A stretch of 64,000 nucleotides of DNA from Acanthacorydalis orientalis (Eukaryota > Arthropoda > Insecta > Megaloptera > Corydalidae): NCBI GenBank assembly GCA_034766995.1, contig CM068314.1, forward strand, positions 30,798,208 through 30,862,207, read 5' to 3'. Made by a program: the position numbers and the translations under genes. Within the stretch, counting starts at the first letter, position 1. Every line of letters starts with the position of its first letter. The notes beneath the pieces were generated by a model, which ran no database searches, had not been told where the DNA came from, and worked only from the letters and a program-made list of their open reading frames with translations. Below are positions 25,998 through 39,335 of the stretch, piece after piece.

Positions 25998-26645
25998 AAT
26001 AGATAGATAGAGAGATAAACATTTCAAAAAAGTTATTAAATAAAATGAGTGAATTTATTTCAACTCGCATGGTAGTTTTTAAGAACTGCGTATTTATTTG
26101 TATATATTACAGTTCCATCTCATTGTTAAACAAAATAAAAAAGAATATTGTTTATTTGATCTTGTTATTTATTTTCGTCATTACATGTATGAAATTCATT
26201 TCAGATTACATAAATGCCTATAAAAATCAAGTTTCTATTAATGAAATATTAAGACTAAACTAAATTGAACAAAATTATTTAGTTTTTATACAAACTTGCA
26301 TTCTTTCTTTCTTAATTTCTGTTTATTGGTACCTTTTTTTATAGACCTTTTGATGTTGCTAACCGTGTAGTGATGAGTACTTTCAACGTTATGTCTGTTG
26401 GCAATTTTTATTTTTAATTTTATGCACGCCATTTAAACGATACTACGCACATACCCCCGCAATTTTATATTAGTTATATTCATAGATAAAGACTCTCACG
26501 GCATGGTTATATTTATTTCATGTACCAGATGCGTCAAACAAACCCGGTGAATGAAGTTAAACCATATATTATAAAATAAGAACGAAATGATTTTTTTCCA
26601 TAAAATTATATTTATTACATATTAAAATTAGAAGTGATTGCAATA
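22563..26645. other. intergenic AT-rich sequence without recognised genes
   Basis: It holds the presumed 3' UTR of the patched-domain gene and simple (TA)n tracts around 22,611, 23,357, 23,634-23,713 and 25,902-25,995. The open frames at 23,354 and 26,045 are low-complexity and have no recognisable family. Confidence 0.7.
25902..25995. repeat. (TA)n microsatellite, ~94 bp
   Basis: Nearly uninterrupted TA repeat with one C, followed by a few GATA units. Confidence 0.95.
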
Positions 26646-27214
26646 GTTCAGTTTAAGGACTTTTGTTAAAATTCACTTTATAAATTCAATTTTTTGCTAA
26701 ATTGATTGATTACAGTGTAAAAAGCGATTTTAAGTCGAGAGAGCAAGGATTTTGTAATAAACAATATGAAAAACAATAAAAAAAATGCCCGGCTGACATA
26801 AGGTACGTAGTGGAAAATGGCCTTTTTTATCACAAAAAACGCTTTTGCATTGAATGATAACAACGCAGAATGTAGACAGTGCGAGTCAAGCGAATGACTA
26901 GTTGCACTAACATTTTTATACGAATTTGTTCGCTCTTCAGTGTAGCAAAATGTATTGTGCAAGTGATTATTTAGCGCTTTTACCGGTAATTGTTCAATGA
27001 AAAAGCGTTTTTTGAGATAAAAAATACAATATTTCCACTACGTACGTTATGTTAATCGGATACTTTTTTTATTGTTTTTTCATATTGTTTATTGAAAAAT
27101 CCTTATTTACTCAACTTAAAATCACTGTTTGCAATGTAGAAATTGTGTTGTAATCAATTTGGAAAAAAATTCGATTTTTAAAAGTGCATTTTGACAAAAG
27201 TCCTTAAACTGAAA
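26646..27214. mobile_element. 569-bp MITE with ~200-bp terminal inverted repeats
   Basis: The left end gttcagtttaaggacttttg and the right end (reverse-complemented tttcagtttaaggacttttg) match. Pairing continues inward for roughly 200 bp through the gatttaagtcgagag-like and aacaatatgaaaaacaata motifs to caaaaaacgctttt. TA flanks both ends. The 94-residue antisense frame at 26,678-26,962 lies inside the terminal repeat and shows no transposase motif. A related single end occurs near 54,085-54,233. Confidence 0.75.
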
Positions 27215-27999
27215 TATTACCTTCACTTTTTCCAATAATTAATATGAACTATAAGTATCAAATTCATTCATAAATAAATTTTCATGATTAATATTGGATT
27301 TTTAAATTCGTTTGTACTTATTATAAAAACCTATATATTTAGATCACTACTTTCTGATGACAAAGAACAGGTTAAAAATCTATGGCATGAAAATGATCGA
27401 GTGGCGTGTGGGCGAGGTGTTAACTTTACAAGACAAGACTAGATGGCACTGTCCGCGTAGTATTTGTGCGGGAGGTTTGAATACTAAAAAGTTGAATATT
27501 AACACTGGCACACAATCTCAGTCAAAAATGTTGAATTTTAACATAATTTTATAATAATTCTAAAGTAATGTGTTCAATGTAAAATAGGAAATTCATTACT
27601 TATCCAAATTTTGATTTATTTTTCGAATTTACAGAGTAAACTAACAAAATTGTTATTAAAAACGATTAAAAATTATTTATTACGTATAAAATAATTCTGT
27701 GGATTTTAAAATTTTATGTGGTATGAACAAAAAACATAATAATAATCATTGAAGTATACAAACATTTACACTTTTGAAAAATATTCTTCTCTTAGGATTC
27801 TCTGTTAAAATAAAAAAAGAAAAATAACACTTAATGTTATTTATTGATATTTTACTTATAAATATTAAATTTTATAAATTACTTATTTAATACTGACTTA
27901 TTTAAACCAAACCCCATTCATCTTTTTAGAACATTTTAAAATTTAAATATATTCTGAAAGAACAAAATTAAGACATTAGTCATGGAATATTTCAATTCT

Positions 28000-28031
<32 letters not shown>

Positions 28032-29017
28032 AATTTACAGTTCTCACAGATTCATTTTTCTTCACTACAAAAAAGCTCAAACAAAAATATTGAACATTCT
28101 TGATTGTTGCTTATAGGCATTTTGAAAGTTTGATCTGCATTAGCCATATGTCAAATATTTCAGTGAAATTTTATTTCAACTATTTACATTTATTCTATAA
28201 AGAAATAAAAGCAAAATGTCCTTCATATTTTTTTTGTGATAAAATCACACTGAATATTTTCCGTATGTTGCCACTTCTACACCACGTTGAGGTTGCAGAT
28301 ATGTAGAAGCCCTACCAACCCTAATCTAATCCTAACCTTAATTAAGAAATTATTTAAAATTATTTACAAAAAAATACTTTGAATAACAAATTTAAAAAAA
28401 AAGTAATTTGAATTAATTAATTATTTTTTATTGAAAATGAAATAGAAGTTAATTTATTTTAAAAATAAATTTACCTAAAAAAATATCAAAAATGAAAGCG
28501 AACTTAAAAACAAAAAGCTAAACCTATTCTAGCTAAACTTGAAACTACAAATGTATATTTTTAAACCGGTTTACCAAATAACCACATGTTATTTCATCTT
28601 TTCTCATGGATAATGACAATTTTAAATTCCTCGTCGTTCGAAATATCAGCGATTCCATATTAATTATATAAAACTCCATATTTTCGAAAATATTCCTTAG
28701 TCACATTTTATCATATACTTTAGCGACTGAAACATTTTAGTTTTGGTCAAATAAATTCATATTAATAAAAAAATAAACCCAAAATGGAAAATATGATCAT
28801 TAAGCTGAAAATCATGAAACAAAAATTAATATTAGTCACTTGATATGTATATACATATATATATATATGTATATATATACATGTGTGTGTATAATTTCAC
28901 ATTCCCACGTACGCACACACACACATAAATTCATATATTTTTAATCCTAAAAATAAAAAATATATTATTGCTGAAAGAAAAAGTATTATTCCTGAAAATA
29001 AAAATTATTAATTAAGC

Positions 29018-29096
<79 letters not shown>

Positions 29097-29274
29097 CACA
29101 CACAGCATTCATACATTATTAATACTGAAAATAAAAAAGTATTATTTCTGAAATAAAATGTATCATTAAAAACATATAAAAATTGGAAATAAACATTTTA
29201 AAAAATTAGAATCTAAAAGAAAGAGCATTTGGATTAAAAATTGTAATTCCTAAAAATAAAAATTATTAATTAAG

Positions 29275-29307
<33 letters not shown>

Positions 29308-29536
29308 ACCTGAAAAGAAGAACATTAGCTTATATTTAGAACTAAACTATAATAATCTAATTAAACACACACACACTCTCTCACACAATCATACTTACAT
29401 AGCTAAAAGAAAAGGGATTAGAAATTAACAAAGAAATACCTTTAAAATAATACCTTTAAAAGAAATACCTTTAAAATCTAAAAACAAGACTATTAACTTA
29501 TATTTAGAATTAAACTATAATAACTTAACTAAAAAC

Positions 29537-29587
<51 letters not shown>

Positions 29588-30480
29588 ATCATATTAAAAA
29601 TAAAAGAATCTGAAATTAAAAAATTGTTAGACAAATTAAATAAAACATAAAATTTCCTCTCAGTTGAAACCTCTATTACATTTGTATACTTTCTTTACTT
29701 TTTATACTCCTATTTCTTGTTTGATATTAATTACTTCTGTTACTCCAATAATGTTTTATAATTACACTTTTTAATTATTAAAATGTACGGAATAACAGTT
29801 GAGTTTTTTTCTCTTTGAACTCCTTTACGATAAAATGTTAATTGTATTTATAGCTCATTTCTTGTGTTTGTTATTTGCTTGTTTCCTAAGAGAAAAAAGA
29901 AAATTATAATTAAAACTTCACATTGTTCATTTTTCTAATGTTCAATTATTTTGAGGCATTCCATTTTAATTCAATTCCATTGTAAATTAAATCCGATTTC
30001 AAACTTTGTATCCAGGTTTCTGCTTTACTCAGAAATGTATATCAGTCAAAACTGGAAAGTACTTTTTGTCGTTCACTCGTATTATTTTATTACAACATTC
30101 GGTCCAATATTTAATTAATAATCTTGTCGAAACGTTTAAGATTAATTCTTTTTAGCCGGCTGTAAAAAATATTAATTAGCATACACATAAAAAATAAACA
30201 GTCCACGTCCCAATGTTGAAAATGGAAAATGTTTTCAGTAAGATTTTTCCATAACATCGTTCATTTTTTTCAGTGTTCCACTTTTTTATATATCAGTCAA
30301 ATTTGCATATTGTTTCCGATTTTCAATTTTTTTTGTTGCCGTTTAATTCCTTCTCATTAAAAATATCATCTCAGTTTCCCAGATTTCGATTTAATTTTTG
30401 TTTGTTTTCCCAAAATAATAGAATGCATATCTGAAAATCATAATTAAAAAAGACACACATACGCATACACACACACATAA

Positions 30481-30519
<39 letters not shown>

Positions 30520-32370
30520 ATGTGAGAGTGAGAGATAGAACTCTTGCTTCCCTCCATTTTCCATTTTTTAATTTTATTTCTTGATAAGTTTCCATTCATT
30601 TTAATATTTATTAATTTATTGAAGTTTTTACTTTCTTCTTCGATATTTTATTTCATTATTGTTTAAACTATTTCACTATCCGAAATGAAAGAGTGGTACT
30701 TTTATACAAATGCTGTCTGAGTGAACTTGATGAAAATAAAAATGATACATGCATAGATCTTTGTGCGTTTCAATTATTATCACGTCACGAAAGTCAATAT
30801 ACCAAACCTGAAGTTCATAAAAAATAATTAATTAATAACAGAAGTGTCTTCCTCGAATCATTGATCAGTTTCTTTTGGTGATATTAAGAATCCAATCCGT
30901 TTGTTGTCGATGCAATTACATTAGTGATTTCTTTTAATTGGGATCATTGTTACTGAATTATAATTGCCTTTACTTTGTTATAATTTCAAATATTCCTTGA
31001 ATATTTATAAAACTTCTGATATTTTTACATAGAATTCCTGAAATATAAGCTTATTTAAATTAGTAACATGTAAAGTAAGTCCAGATAATTTTTATCGATG
31101 AATTTTATTGCCATTTTTTTAATTGAACATATTATTTATGTTTTCATATTAGTTTTCTAAATGATATTCCATCTTGATATTATCTGATCTTCATGCATTT
31201 TACTTTTCGAATATATAATGGCATAAATTGTATTTCTATTTCAAGAATATTTCCCATCGGATTAAACTTCTGAAACAGGAACTTATTTAAATTAGTGAAA
31301 GTGTGAAAAATCAGTTAATTGAATATATGTTCTATCGACAGTCATATATTAAAATTTTTGTCTTTTTATATCGAACTTTATTTATTTCTCCTCTTATTAT
31401 TTGATTTCTCCATTTCTATTTCTTAATTCAATTCCTTTTATAATAAAATTCTGAAAATATTAACTGAGATATAAGTATTATTTTAAATTTTCTCAAAAAG
31501 ATTAACTTAGTTCTATTAGTAAAAAATTAAAAAATTAAGGCCTTTGTTATTATATTTTCAGTTCAAGAAATGTATAATCCTTTTTTATTTTTTTAATATT
31601 ATTTTTCTTATAAGAGCAATATTTAAATTTTAGAAAAATTGTCTAAAAGACTAAGATCATTTTTATACAATTTCTGAAACAAACTTCTCTGGTTTAATTA
31701 GAAATAGTTTTTAAAACAATCTGAACATTTACTAAGTATACTTTTTGACTGATTTTTAATTCGTAATTTTCATAAATCATCATCATTTTAGAATCTAAAG
31801 TAAAATCACTTCTTAGTACATTGTGAAAAAAGTTTAAAGAAACTTATTATTTTTAATGAAAGAATTTCACAGTAATTTCTTGAAAGACTTCTTCTTTTTC
31901 ATCCAGATCTTCATTTATTTTCTTATTAGACATATTTGATTACAAGAGAAATATTTTAATTCCACAAATATTTTCTAAAAGGGTGATAATTACTGAATAA
32001 AATTTCTGACACATGTGATCTTATTCGGATTAATAATAAATGAAATTAGACAACTTACTATTGATTTTTTTCTCTCTGTGTTTAAACATATGTATTTTTT
32101 ATTTGGATTGATATATTTTGTATCTCTTTTGTTTATAACAAAACTTTTTGATCATAAAAATAAATATATTTCAGAAATATGCCTTTTACTTTAATATTAT
32201 ATTAAAAATCCTGTTTGAAATTTATTTAATCTAATTTTTTAATAATAAGAATCAAATAATAATTAATTTGCTGTATATTTACATAAAAAGAGAATTAACG
32301 AACAGGTAAAAAATACTTCCAATCAATAATTTGCAGGTATTAAAAATATTCAATACCATTTATCAAAGAG
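27215..32370. other. intergenic AT-rich region with local duplications
   Basis: No gene is recognised. (TA)n tracts occur near 28,001, 29,022-29,091, 29,279 and 29,539. Flanking words such as aaaattattaattaagca precede two of these tracts, so they were locally duplicated with period about 250 bp. From about 31,000 to 32,030, variants of ctgaaa(n)cttatttaaattagt recur at 31,029, 31,271, 31,674 and 32,006, suggesting a very degenerate tandem array next to the repeat domain. A (GA)n run lies at about 30,494-30,520. Confidence 0.55.
29022..29091. repeat. (TA)n microsatellite, ~70 bp
   Basis: Pure alternating TA ending in a short CA run. Confidence 0.95.
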
Positions 32371-32483
32371 AAGTGAAATCTTCGAAGTGAAATCTTCAAA
32401 GTGGAATCTTCAAAGTGGAATCTTCAAAGTGGAATCTTCAAAGTGGAATCTTCAAAGTGGAATCTTCGAAGTGGAATCTTGAA
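32371..32483. repeat. 15-bp minisatellite, about 7.5 copies
   Basis: The unit aatcttcaaagtgga is repeated head to tail with a few C/G and A/G variants at the edges. It lies directly before the ~350-bp satellite array. Confidence 0.95.
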
Positions 32484-32515
32484 GGCGACTCATATCTTGG
32501 CATTTGGATGAATCA

Positions 32516-34948
32516 ATCAATAAAAAATCAATCATAAAAAAACAAAATTAATCTACTACTAAATTCATTGAAAACAAATCAATACTAATATTAAAAACAA
32601 CAAAAGCAAAAAATTAACAACTCTACTAACTGAACTCAACAAAAAAACTAAATTTACTGAATCGTCAAAGCAAAAACTCTACTTGAAATTACAGCAAACA
32701 AAAAAAATATTGAAGTTCTGGGACCTTAAATAGAAAACATGAAGAAAAATACAAATCATTGACCTAGGACTCGAAATCCATCGAGGGAAGGATTGAAGTT
32801 AAGTATGAAAACAAAATTAAGCTACATTAATTCGACTAAAAACAAAACTTAAAAATCAAATTAAAGTTACAATTAAAAAAAAATAAAACTGAAACGAAAT
32901 AAGATTGCTACTAATTCATTAAAAACAAATAAATACTAATGATAAAAAAATAAAAAAGTGAAAGCAAAAAATTAACAATCAAACTAATTGAAATCTACAA
33001 AAAACTAAATTTACTGAATCGACAAATCAAAAAATCTACTTTAAATTACAACAAACAAAACAAGAGATTGAAGTTCTGGGACCTGAAAGAGTAAACATGA
33101 GGAGAAAAAAAAACAATGATCTAGGAATCGAAATCCATCGAGGAAGGGATTGAATTTAATTATGAAAACAAAATTAAACTACTTTCAATCGACTAAAAAC
33201 AAAATTTAAAAATCAAATAAAAGTTGTAATTAAAAAAATAAAACTGAAAGAAAATTAAACTACTACTAATTCATTAAAAACAAATCAATACTAATGTTAA
33301 AAAGATTATAAATAAAAGCAAAACATTAATAATTAAACTAATTGAAATCTATGAAAAACTCTAAATTTACTGAATCGACAAAGTAAAAAATTTACTTTAA
33401 ATTACAACAAACAAAACAAGAGATTGAAGTTCTGGGACCTAAAAGAGAAAACATGAAGAAAAATACAAACCATTGATCTAGAACTCGAAATCCGTCGAGG
33501 GAGGGATTGAAGTTAATTATGAAACAAAAGTAAGCTACTTTAAATCGAATAAAAACAAAACTTAAAAGTCAAATTAAAGCTACAATTAAATAAAATAAAA
33601 TTGAAACAAAATAAAACCACTACTAATTCATTAAAAACAAATCAATACTAATGTTAAAAAAATAAAAAGTGAAAGCAAAAATTAACAATAAAACTAATTG
33701 AAAACTTAAAATAAACACAATTTACTGAATCGACAAAGCAAAAAAATTACTTTAAATTACAACAAACAAAAAAAGAGATTGAAGTTCTGGGACCTGAAAG
33801 AGAAAACATGAAAAGAAATACAAACCTTTGATCTAGAAGTTGAAATCCATCGAGGGAGGGATTGAAGTTAATTATGAAACAAAAGTAAGCTACTTTAAAT
33901 CGAATAAAAACAAAACTTAAAAATCAAATTAAAGCTACAATTAAACAAACAAAATTGAAACAAAATAAAACTACTACTAATTCATTAAAAACAAATCAAT
34001 ACAAATATTAAAAAGAATAAAAGCAAAAAATTAACATAACAATTAAACTAACTGAAAACAACAAAAAACTAAATTTACTGAATCAATAAAGCAAAAAATC
34101 TACTTTAAATTACAAAAAACAAAAAAGAGATTGATGTTCTGGGACCTGAAATAGAAAACATGAAGAAAAAAAAAACGATTCATCTAGGACTCGAAATCCA
34201 ACGAAGGAGGGATTGAAGTTAATTATAAAAACAAAATTAAGCTACTTTAAATCGACTGAAAACAAAAACTTAAGTCAAATAAAAGTTACAATTAAAAAAA
34301 TAAAATTGAAACAAAATAAAACTACTACTAATTCAATAAAAACAAATCAATACTAATATTAAAAAGATTAAAAGCAAAAAATTAACAATCAAACTAATTA
34401 AAAACTACAAAAAACTCTAAATTTACTGAATCGACAAAGCCAAAAATCTATTTTAAATTACAACAAACAAAAAAGAGATTGAAGTTCTGGGACCTGAAAG
34501 AGAAAACAAAGACAAAAAAAACCATTGATCTAGGAATCGAAATCCATCGACGAAGGGATTGAAGTTAATTATGAAAACAAAATTAAGCTACTTTAAATTG
34601 ATTAAAACAAAAACTTAAAAGTCAAATAAAAGTTACAATTAAAAAAATAAAATTGAAACAAAATAAAACTACTACTAATTCAATAAAAACATATCAATAC
34701 TAATATTAAAAAGATTAAAAGCAAAAAATTAACAATCAAACTAATTAAAAACTACAAAAAACTTTAATTTACTGAATCGACAAAGCAAAAAATCTACTTT
34801 AAATTACAACAAACAAAAAAGAGATTGAAGTTCTGGGACCTGAAAGAGAAAACAAAGACAAAAAAAAACTATTGATCTAGGAATCGAAATCCATCGAGGG
34901 AGGGATTGAAGTTAATTATCAAAACAAAAAGTAAACTACTTTAAATCA
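32516..34948. repeat. satellite array, seven ~350-bp monomers
   Basis: The landmark gaagttctgggacct (one copy has gatgttct) recurs at 32,712, 33,070, 33,426, 33,781, 34,133, 34,481 and 34,827, giving spacings of 358, 356, 355, 352, 348 and 346 bp. Each monomer also has atccatcgagggagg-type, aaaacaaatcaatacta and tttactgaatcgacaaa words in fixed order. The array is AT-rich on an A-rich strand and has no coding potential. Single monomers of the same family are embedded in the 3.4-kb units at about 42,520-42,900, 45,890-46,250 and 49,310-49,660. Confidence 0.92.
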
Positions 34949-34960
34949 ACTATACATACA

Positions 34961-36148
34961 TATTAGGGTGCAACATATGAAATTGCTGAATTTGTAGGTG
35001 AGAATTAAAACTTAATATTTTTAACATAAAATATATTTAATCAAAATAAGCTCCATCAGCTTCAATGGTATTTTTCCAGTGAGAAATTAAATTGTTTACC
35101 CCATTTTTATAAAAATAGACATTTTTAGAGCTTGTAAAGTTTTCGAATCCTTGAATCACTTCTGTTTGGTTTCAGATTTTTTTTTATTTCTTAAATAATA
35201 TTCCAAGTGGCGAAAAAGATGATAGCATGTCGATGAAAAATCTGATAAATAAGAGGGATGCGGTAAAACTTCATAATTTATTGAATTTAATTTGGAAATT
35301 ATGATTCGAGATGTGTATAGTCCAGCATTCTCTTGCAATAGTATCGGCCCATATCTATTGATTAGCAGTGGCCGTTTTGTTTTTAATTTTTCATTCATGT
35401 TGTTGATTTCGCGACAATATGAATCAGCAATTTTAAAAAAATAATGGATTATTTCTTTATTTGTCCACCACATAGTAACCGTAAGTTTCTTTTGGTGTAA
35501 TGATGGCTTAGGTGTGTGACCTGGTGTTTCATTTGCATTTAACCGTTGTCGAGATCTTTTTCTGTTATCATACAGAATCCACTTTTCATCACAAGTAATA
35601 ATTCGATTTAAAAATTGAGTTCTATCATTCCGAATCTCTCAGTTTCTTTTCTTCAGTCTCAGTTTCTAAGCATCTGTCAATGCGTGCGGCACCCACTTAT
35701 CCCAACTATTTCACCTTTCATATGGCAGCGAGATGACGAGAAACAGTCATAACATTAACACTTAAATCCCATGCGAGAGTTCGAACTGTTGTATGTGGAT
35801 TAGCTTCCACTATAGCTCTTAAATGTTCTTCGTTCACAACGGTTTTGTATCTTCCTAGAGTCTCATTATCGAGATTCATATTACCGGAAAGAAATTTTTT
35901 GAACCATAATTAAATTCTTATCTGGCTAGTCGACCCTTCTCCGAAAGCCCCATTGATATTTCCACCTGATACCATTGCATTTTGTCCCAGCTTCAAGTCA
36001 TAAAAAAAGTAGACGTAAATCTTTGTGGATACCATCCTGTTAAAGGGCATAAAAAAAATAAAAACAACAATAACTCAGTATTTTAAACCAATTTAAGGAT
36101 ATTAGTCAATTCCAAATAGCTGAACTTGTAAAATCTTGCACAATACCT
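34961..36148 (-). mobile_element. dead mariner (cecropia/Hsmar1-like) in left arm
   Basis: The outer terminal repeat is ttagggtgcaacatatgaaa. The inner end near 36,116-36,148 is a diverged inverted copy. On the - strand the transposase fragment reads MWWTNKEIIHYFF, later KRPLLINRYGPILLQENAG, then YEVLPHPSYLSDF and YHLFRHLEYYL. This resembles the Hsmar1/SETMAR type of mariner transposase. The second catalytic D is E (LLQENAG) and the third catalytic position is Cys (STCYHLF), and there are upstream stops and frameshifts. It is inactive. Confidence 0.85.
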
Positions 36149-37443
36149 TTTTCAATTGGAGTCGACCTCTGACTGTCTGAAATTCAGTAAATTGATGTTA
36201 TAAACTAATATATTATTAACCAAGAAAAAAAATGGTTAATATTTCAATGCTGCAATATAAATAATAAGGCTTTTTCAAAAAAAAAAAAAAAAACTCCATT
36301 TAATTTCTTAATTTAGATAATATTGGAAAATTAATTAGGATTTAAAACGTGTGTTCTTGTATCTGTGTACTTGTACCTGTGCGCGCACCTATCTATTAAT
36401 TTACCTATACCTATTTATCTACAAATCTGCCTTTCTACTATCTATCTGTTATTCTATCTATCTACGTATTAAATATCTATATTTTTTTATCTAGAAATCT
36501 GGCTATTGTCGTTCTATTAATCTATCTTCTAATATAATCTTACTATCTTTCTAATTATCTAGACTCATCTATCTCCATGTACATTTGTATCCGTATATGT
36601 ATTATCATAAATATATAAATATATTTATGCATAGTTGATTTAAAGTAGATTACTTTTGTTTTGATAATTACCTTTATTCCCTCGCTATGGAGTTCCGGAT
36701 AATTAAAATAGCAAAACAATTAAACAGAAAATATATGATTTTTATGAATACTAGATGTACTCATCATTTTCTCGATTTAAGTAATGATCGAAAGAGATTT
36801 ATGAAAATCGAATCGATGCTTACAAATATGGTCATAAAAATTATATATATTTCTGGATTCTGGATAAGTGGTTAATTTATTTTTGATTAAATTCGCGGAG
36901 TGTACTCAGTGGAAGTGTCTACCATCGAATGGATTCGTCAGGTAAAATATGTACAATTGTCATCTTTTTAAAATGATATATTTTCTAATAACCTTTTATT
37001 TCAACTGTTAAAAAAATCCACGTCGAGTTCAATCAATTATTTTTTTGATAATATTTAATCTGTTTCCATTTCCTGTTAGCTATTTTTTCAAAACGATAAT
37101 GTTTTAAATTTTTATCATTTAATAAACAATCAAATTTCAATTACTATTTCTTAAACAATTCTTCAATTTTTTACTTGATATTTCTATTATTGAACATATT
37201 GATTACGAGAATTAAGAATATGTAGATGTAGAAGATGCAGAGGATGTAGAATATGTAGATGTTTGGATTTATATATATATCTGTCGATCAACCAATCTGT
37301 GTCTGTATATTTATCTGTCTACTTATTTATTTGTCTGATACATAGACAGATAACATAATGGATAGATAAATAAAATAATAGATACAGATGAAGCAATAGA
37401 TAGATAAGGTAAGAGATAGAGATGGATACACTGATGCAGAAAC

Positions 37444-38040
37444 AACGATGCAAGTGCATAGATACAGAAACAGATATACAAATAAGGAGACAAATAGACG
37501 GGAATGGGAACCTACATACACTAAAACGTCGTAATCTCCTCCAAAATCTACTGCATCGTCTAAACGTACCCTTTTAATAATCTACATCCGCCCCTCTGGG
37601 TCAGTCGAGCACTTCCCGCATCAATGTACATACATATACGTATACATATACATAAATACATATGCATAAACATATATACATATAAATAATATATATATAT
37701 ACACACATAAATTACCAGTTTACACATTATACATACATAAATACACATACATAAACTTATATATATATATTTAAGATAATACATACACATATTGAAAGTA
37801 CATAGGGATAGAGAAGACTGAGTAGTCAGTGAACTTTTGGATAAGATTAGAAGAAAGATAACAAGAAGATGAGTAGATATTTGTCGATAGAAAAGGATAG
37901 TAGTTAGATACGTAGATATAAGGAATATCTGATAGATAATAGAAAAGTAGAACTGGAGATAGATAGAAAAAAAAGGAAAGACAGGTAAAGTGATAAAGGG
38001 ATCGATATCTGTGTCTGTGTATCTGCATCTGTGCATCGGT
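37444..38040. other. unique loop of the inverted repeat
   Basis: About 600 bp between the arms, with GATA/TACA-rich simple sequence and a small less AT-rich patch near 37,560-37,620. The long antisense frame here is translated simple sequence. No gene is recognised. Confidence 0.6.
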
Positions 38041-39335
38041 GTTTCTGCATCAGTGTATCCATCTCTATCTCTTACCTTATCTATCTATTGCTTCATCTGT
38101 ATCTATTATTTTATTTATCTATCCATTATGTTATCTGTCTATGTATCAGACAAATAAATAAGTAGACAGATAAATATACAGACACAGATTGGTTGATCGA
38201 CAGATATATATATAAATCCAAACATCTACATATTCTACATCCTCTGCATCTTCTACATCTACATATTTTAAATTCTCGTAATCAATATGTTCAATAATAG
38301 AAATATCAAGTAAAAAATTGAAGAATTGTTTAAGAAATAGTAATTGAAATTTGATTGTTTATTAAATGATAAAAATTTAAAACATTATCGTTTTGAAAAA
38401 ATAGCTAACAGGAAATGGAAACAGATTAAATATTATCAAAAAAATAATTGATTGAACTCGACGTGGATTTTTTTAACAGTTGAAATAAAAAGTTATTAGA
38501 AAATATATCATTTTAAAAAGATGAGAATTGTACATGTTTTACCTGACGAATCCATTCGATGGTAGACACTTCCACTGAGTACACTCCGCGAATTTAATCA
38601 AAAATAAATTAACCACTTATCCAGAATCCAGAAATATATATAATTTTTATGACCATATTTGTAAGCATCAATTCGATTTTCATAAATCTCTTTCGATCAT
38701 TACTTAAATCGAGAAAATGATGAGTACATCTAGTATTCATAAAAGTCATATATTTTCTGTTTAATTGGTTTGCTATTTTAATTATCCGGAACTCCATAGC
38801 GAGTGAATAAAGGTAATTATCAAAACAAAAGTAATCTACTTTAAATCAACTATGCATAAATATATTTATATATTTATGGTAATACATATACGGATACAAA
38901 TGTACATGGAGATAGATGAGTCTAGATAATTAGAAAGATAGTAAGATTATATTAGAAGATAGATTAATAGAACGACTAATAGCCAGATTTCTAGATAAAA
39001 AAATATAGATATTTAATACGTAGATAGATAGAATAACAGATAGATAGTAGAAAGGCAGATTTGTAGATAAATAGGTATAGGTAAATTAATAGATAGGTGC
39101 GCACACAGGTACAAGTACACAGATACAAGAACACACGTTTTATCCTAATTAATTTTCAAATATTATCTAAATTAAGAAATTAAATGGAGTTTTTTTTTTT
39201 TGAAAAAGCCTTATGATTGATATTGCAGCATTGAAATATTAACCATTTTTTTTCTTGGTTAATAATATATTAGTTTATAACATCAATTTACTGAATTTCA
39301 GACAGTCAGAGGTCGACTCCAATTGAAAAAGGTAT

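Noticed and set aside
32371..32483. CRISPR-like array
   Set aside because: The 15-bp units are contiguous with no spacers, in a eukaryotic context; it is a minisatellite.
37560..38036. 158-residue antisense frame in the loop
   Set aside because: Translated GATA/TACA simple sequence with Tyr/Ile/Cys runs; no family features.
36687..38797. 62-residue frame present in both arms (MEFRIIKIA start)
   Set aside because: Identity follows from the arm duplication. The related segments in the 3.4-kb units do not keep the frame, so there is no sign of coding selection.
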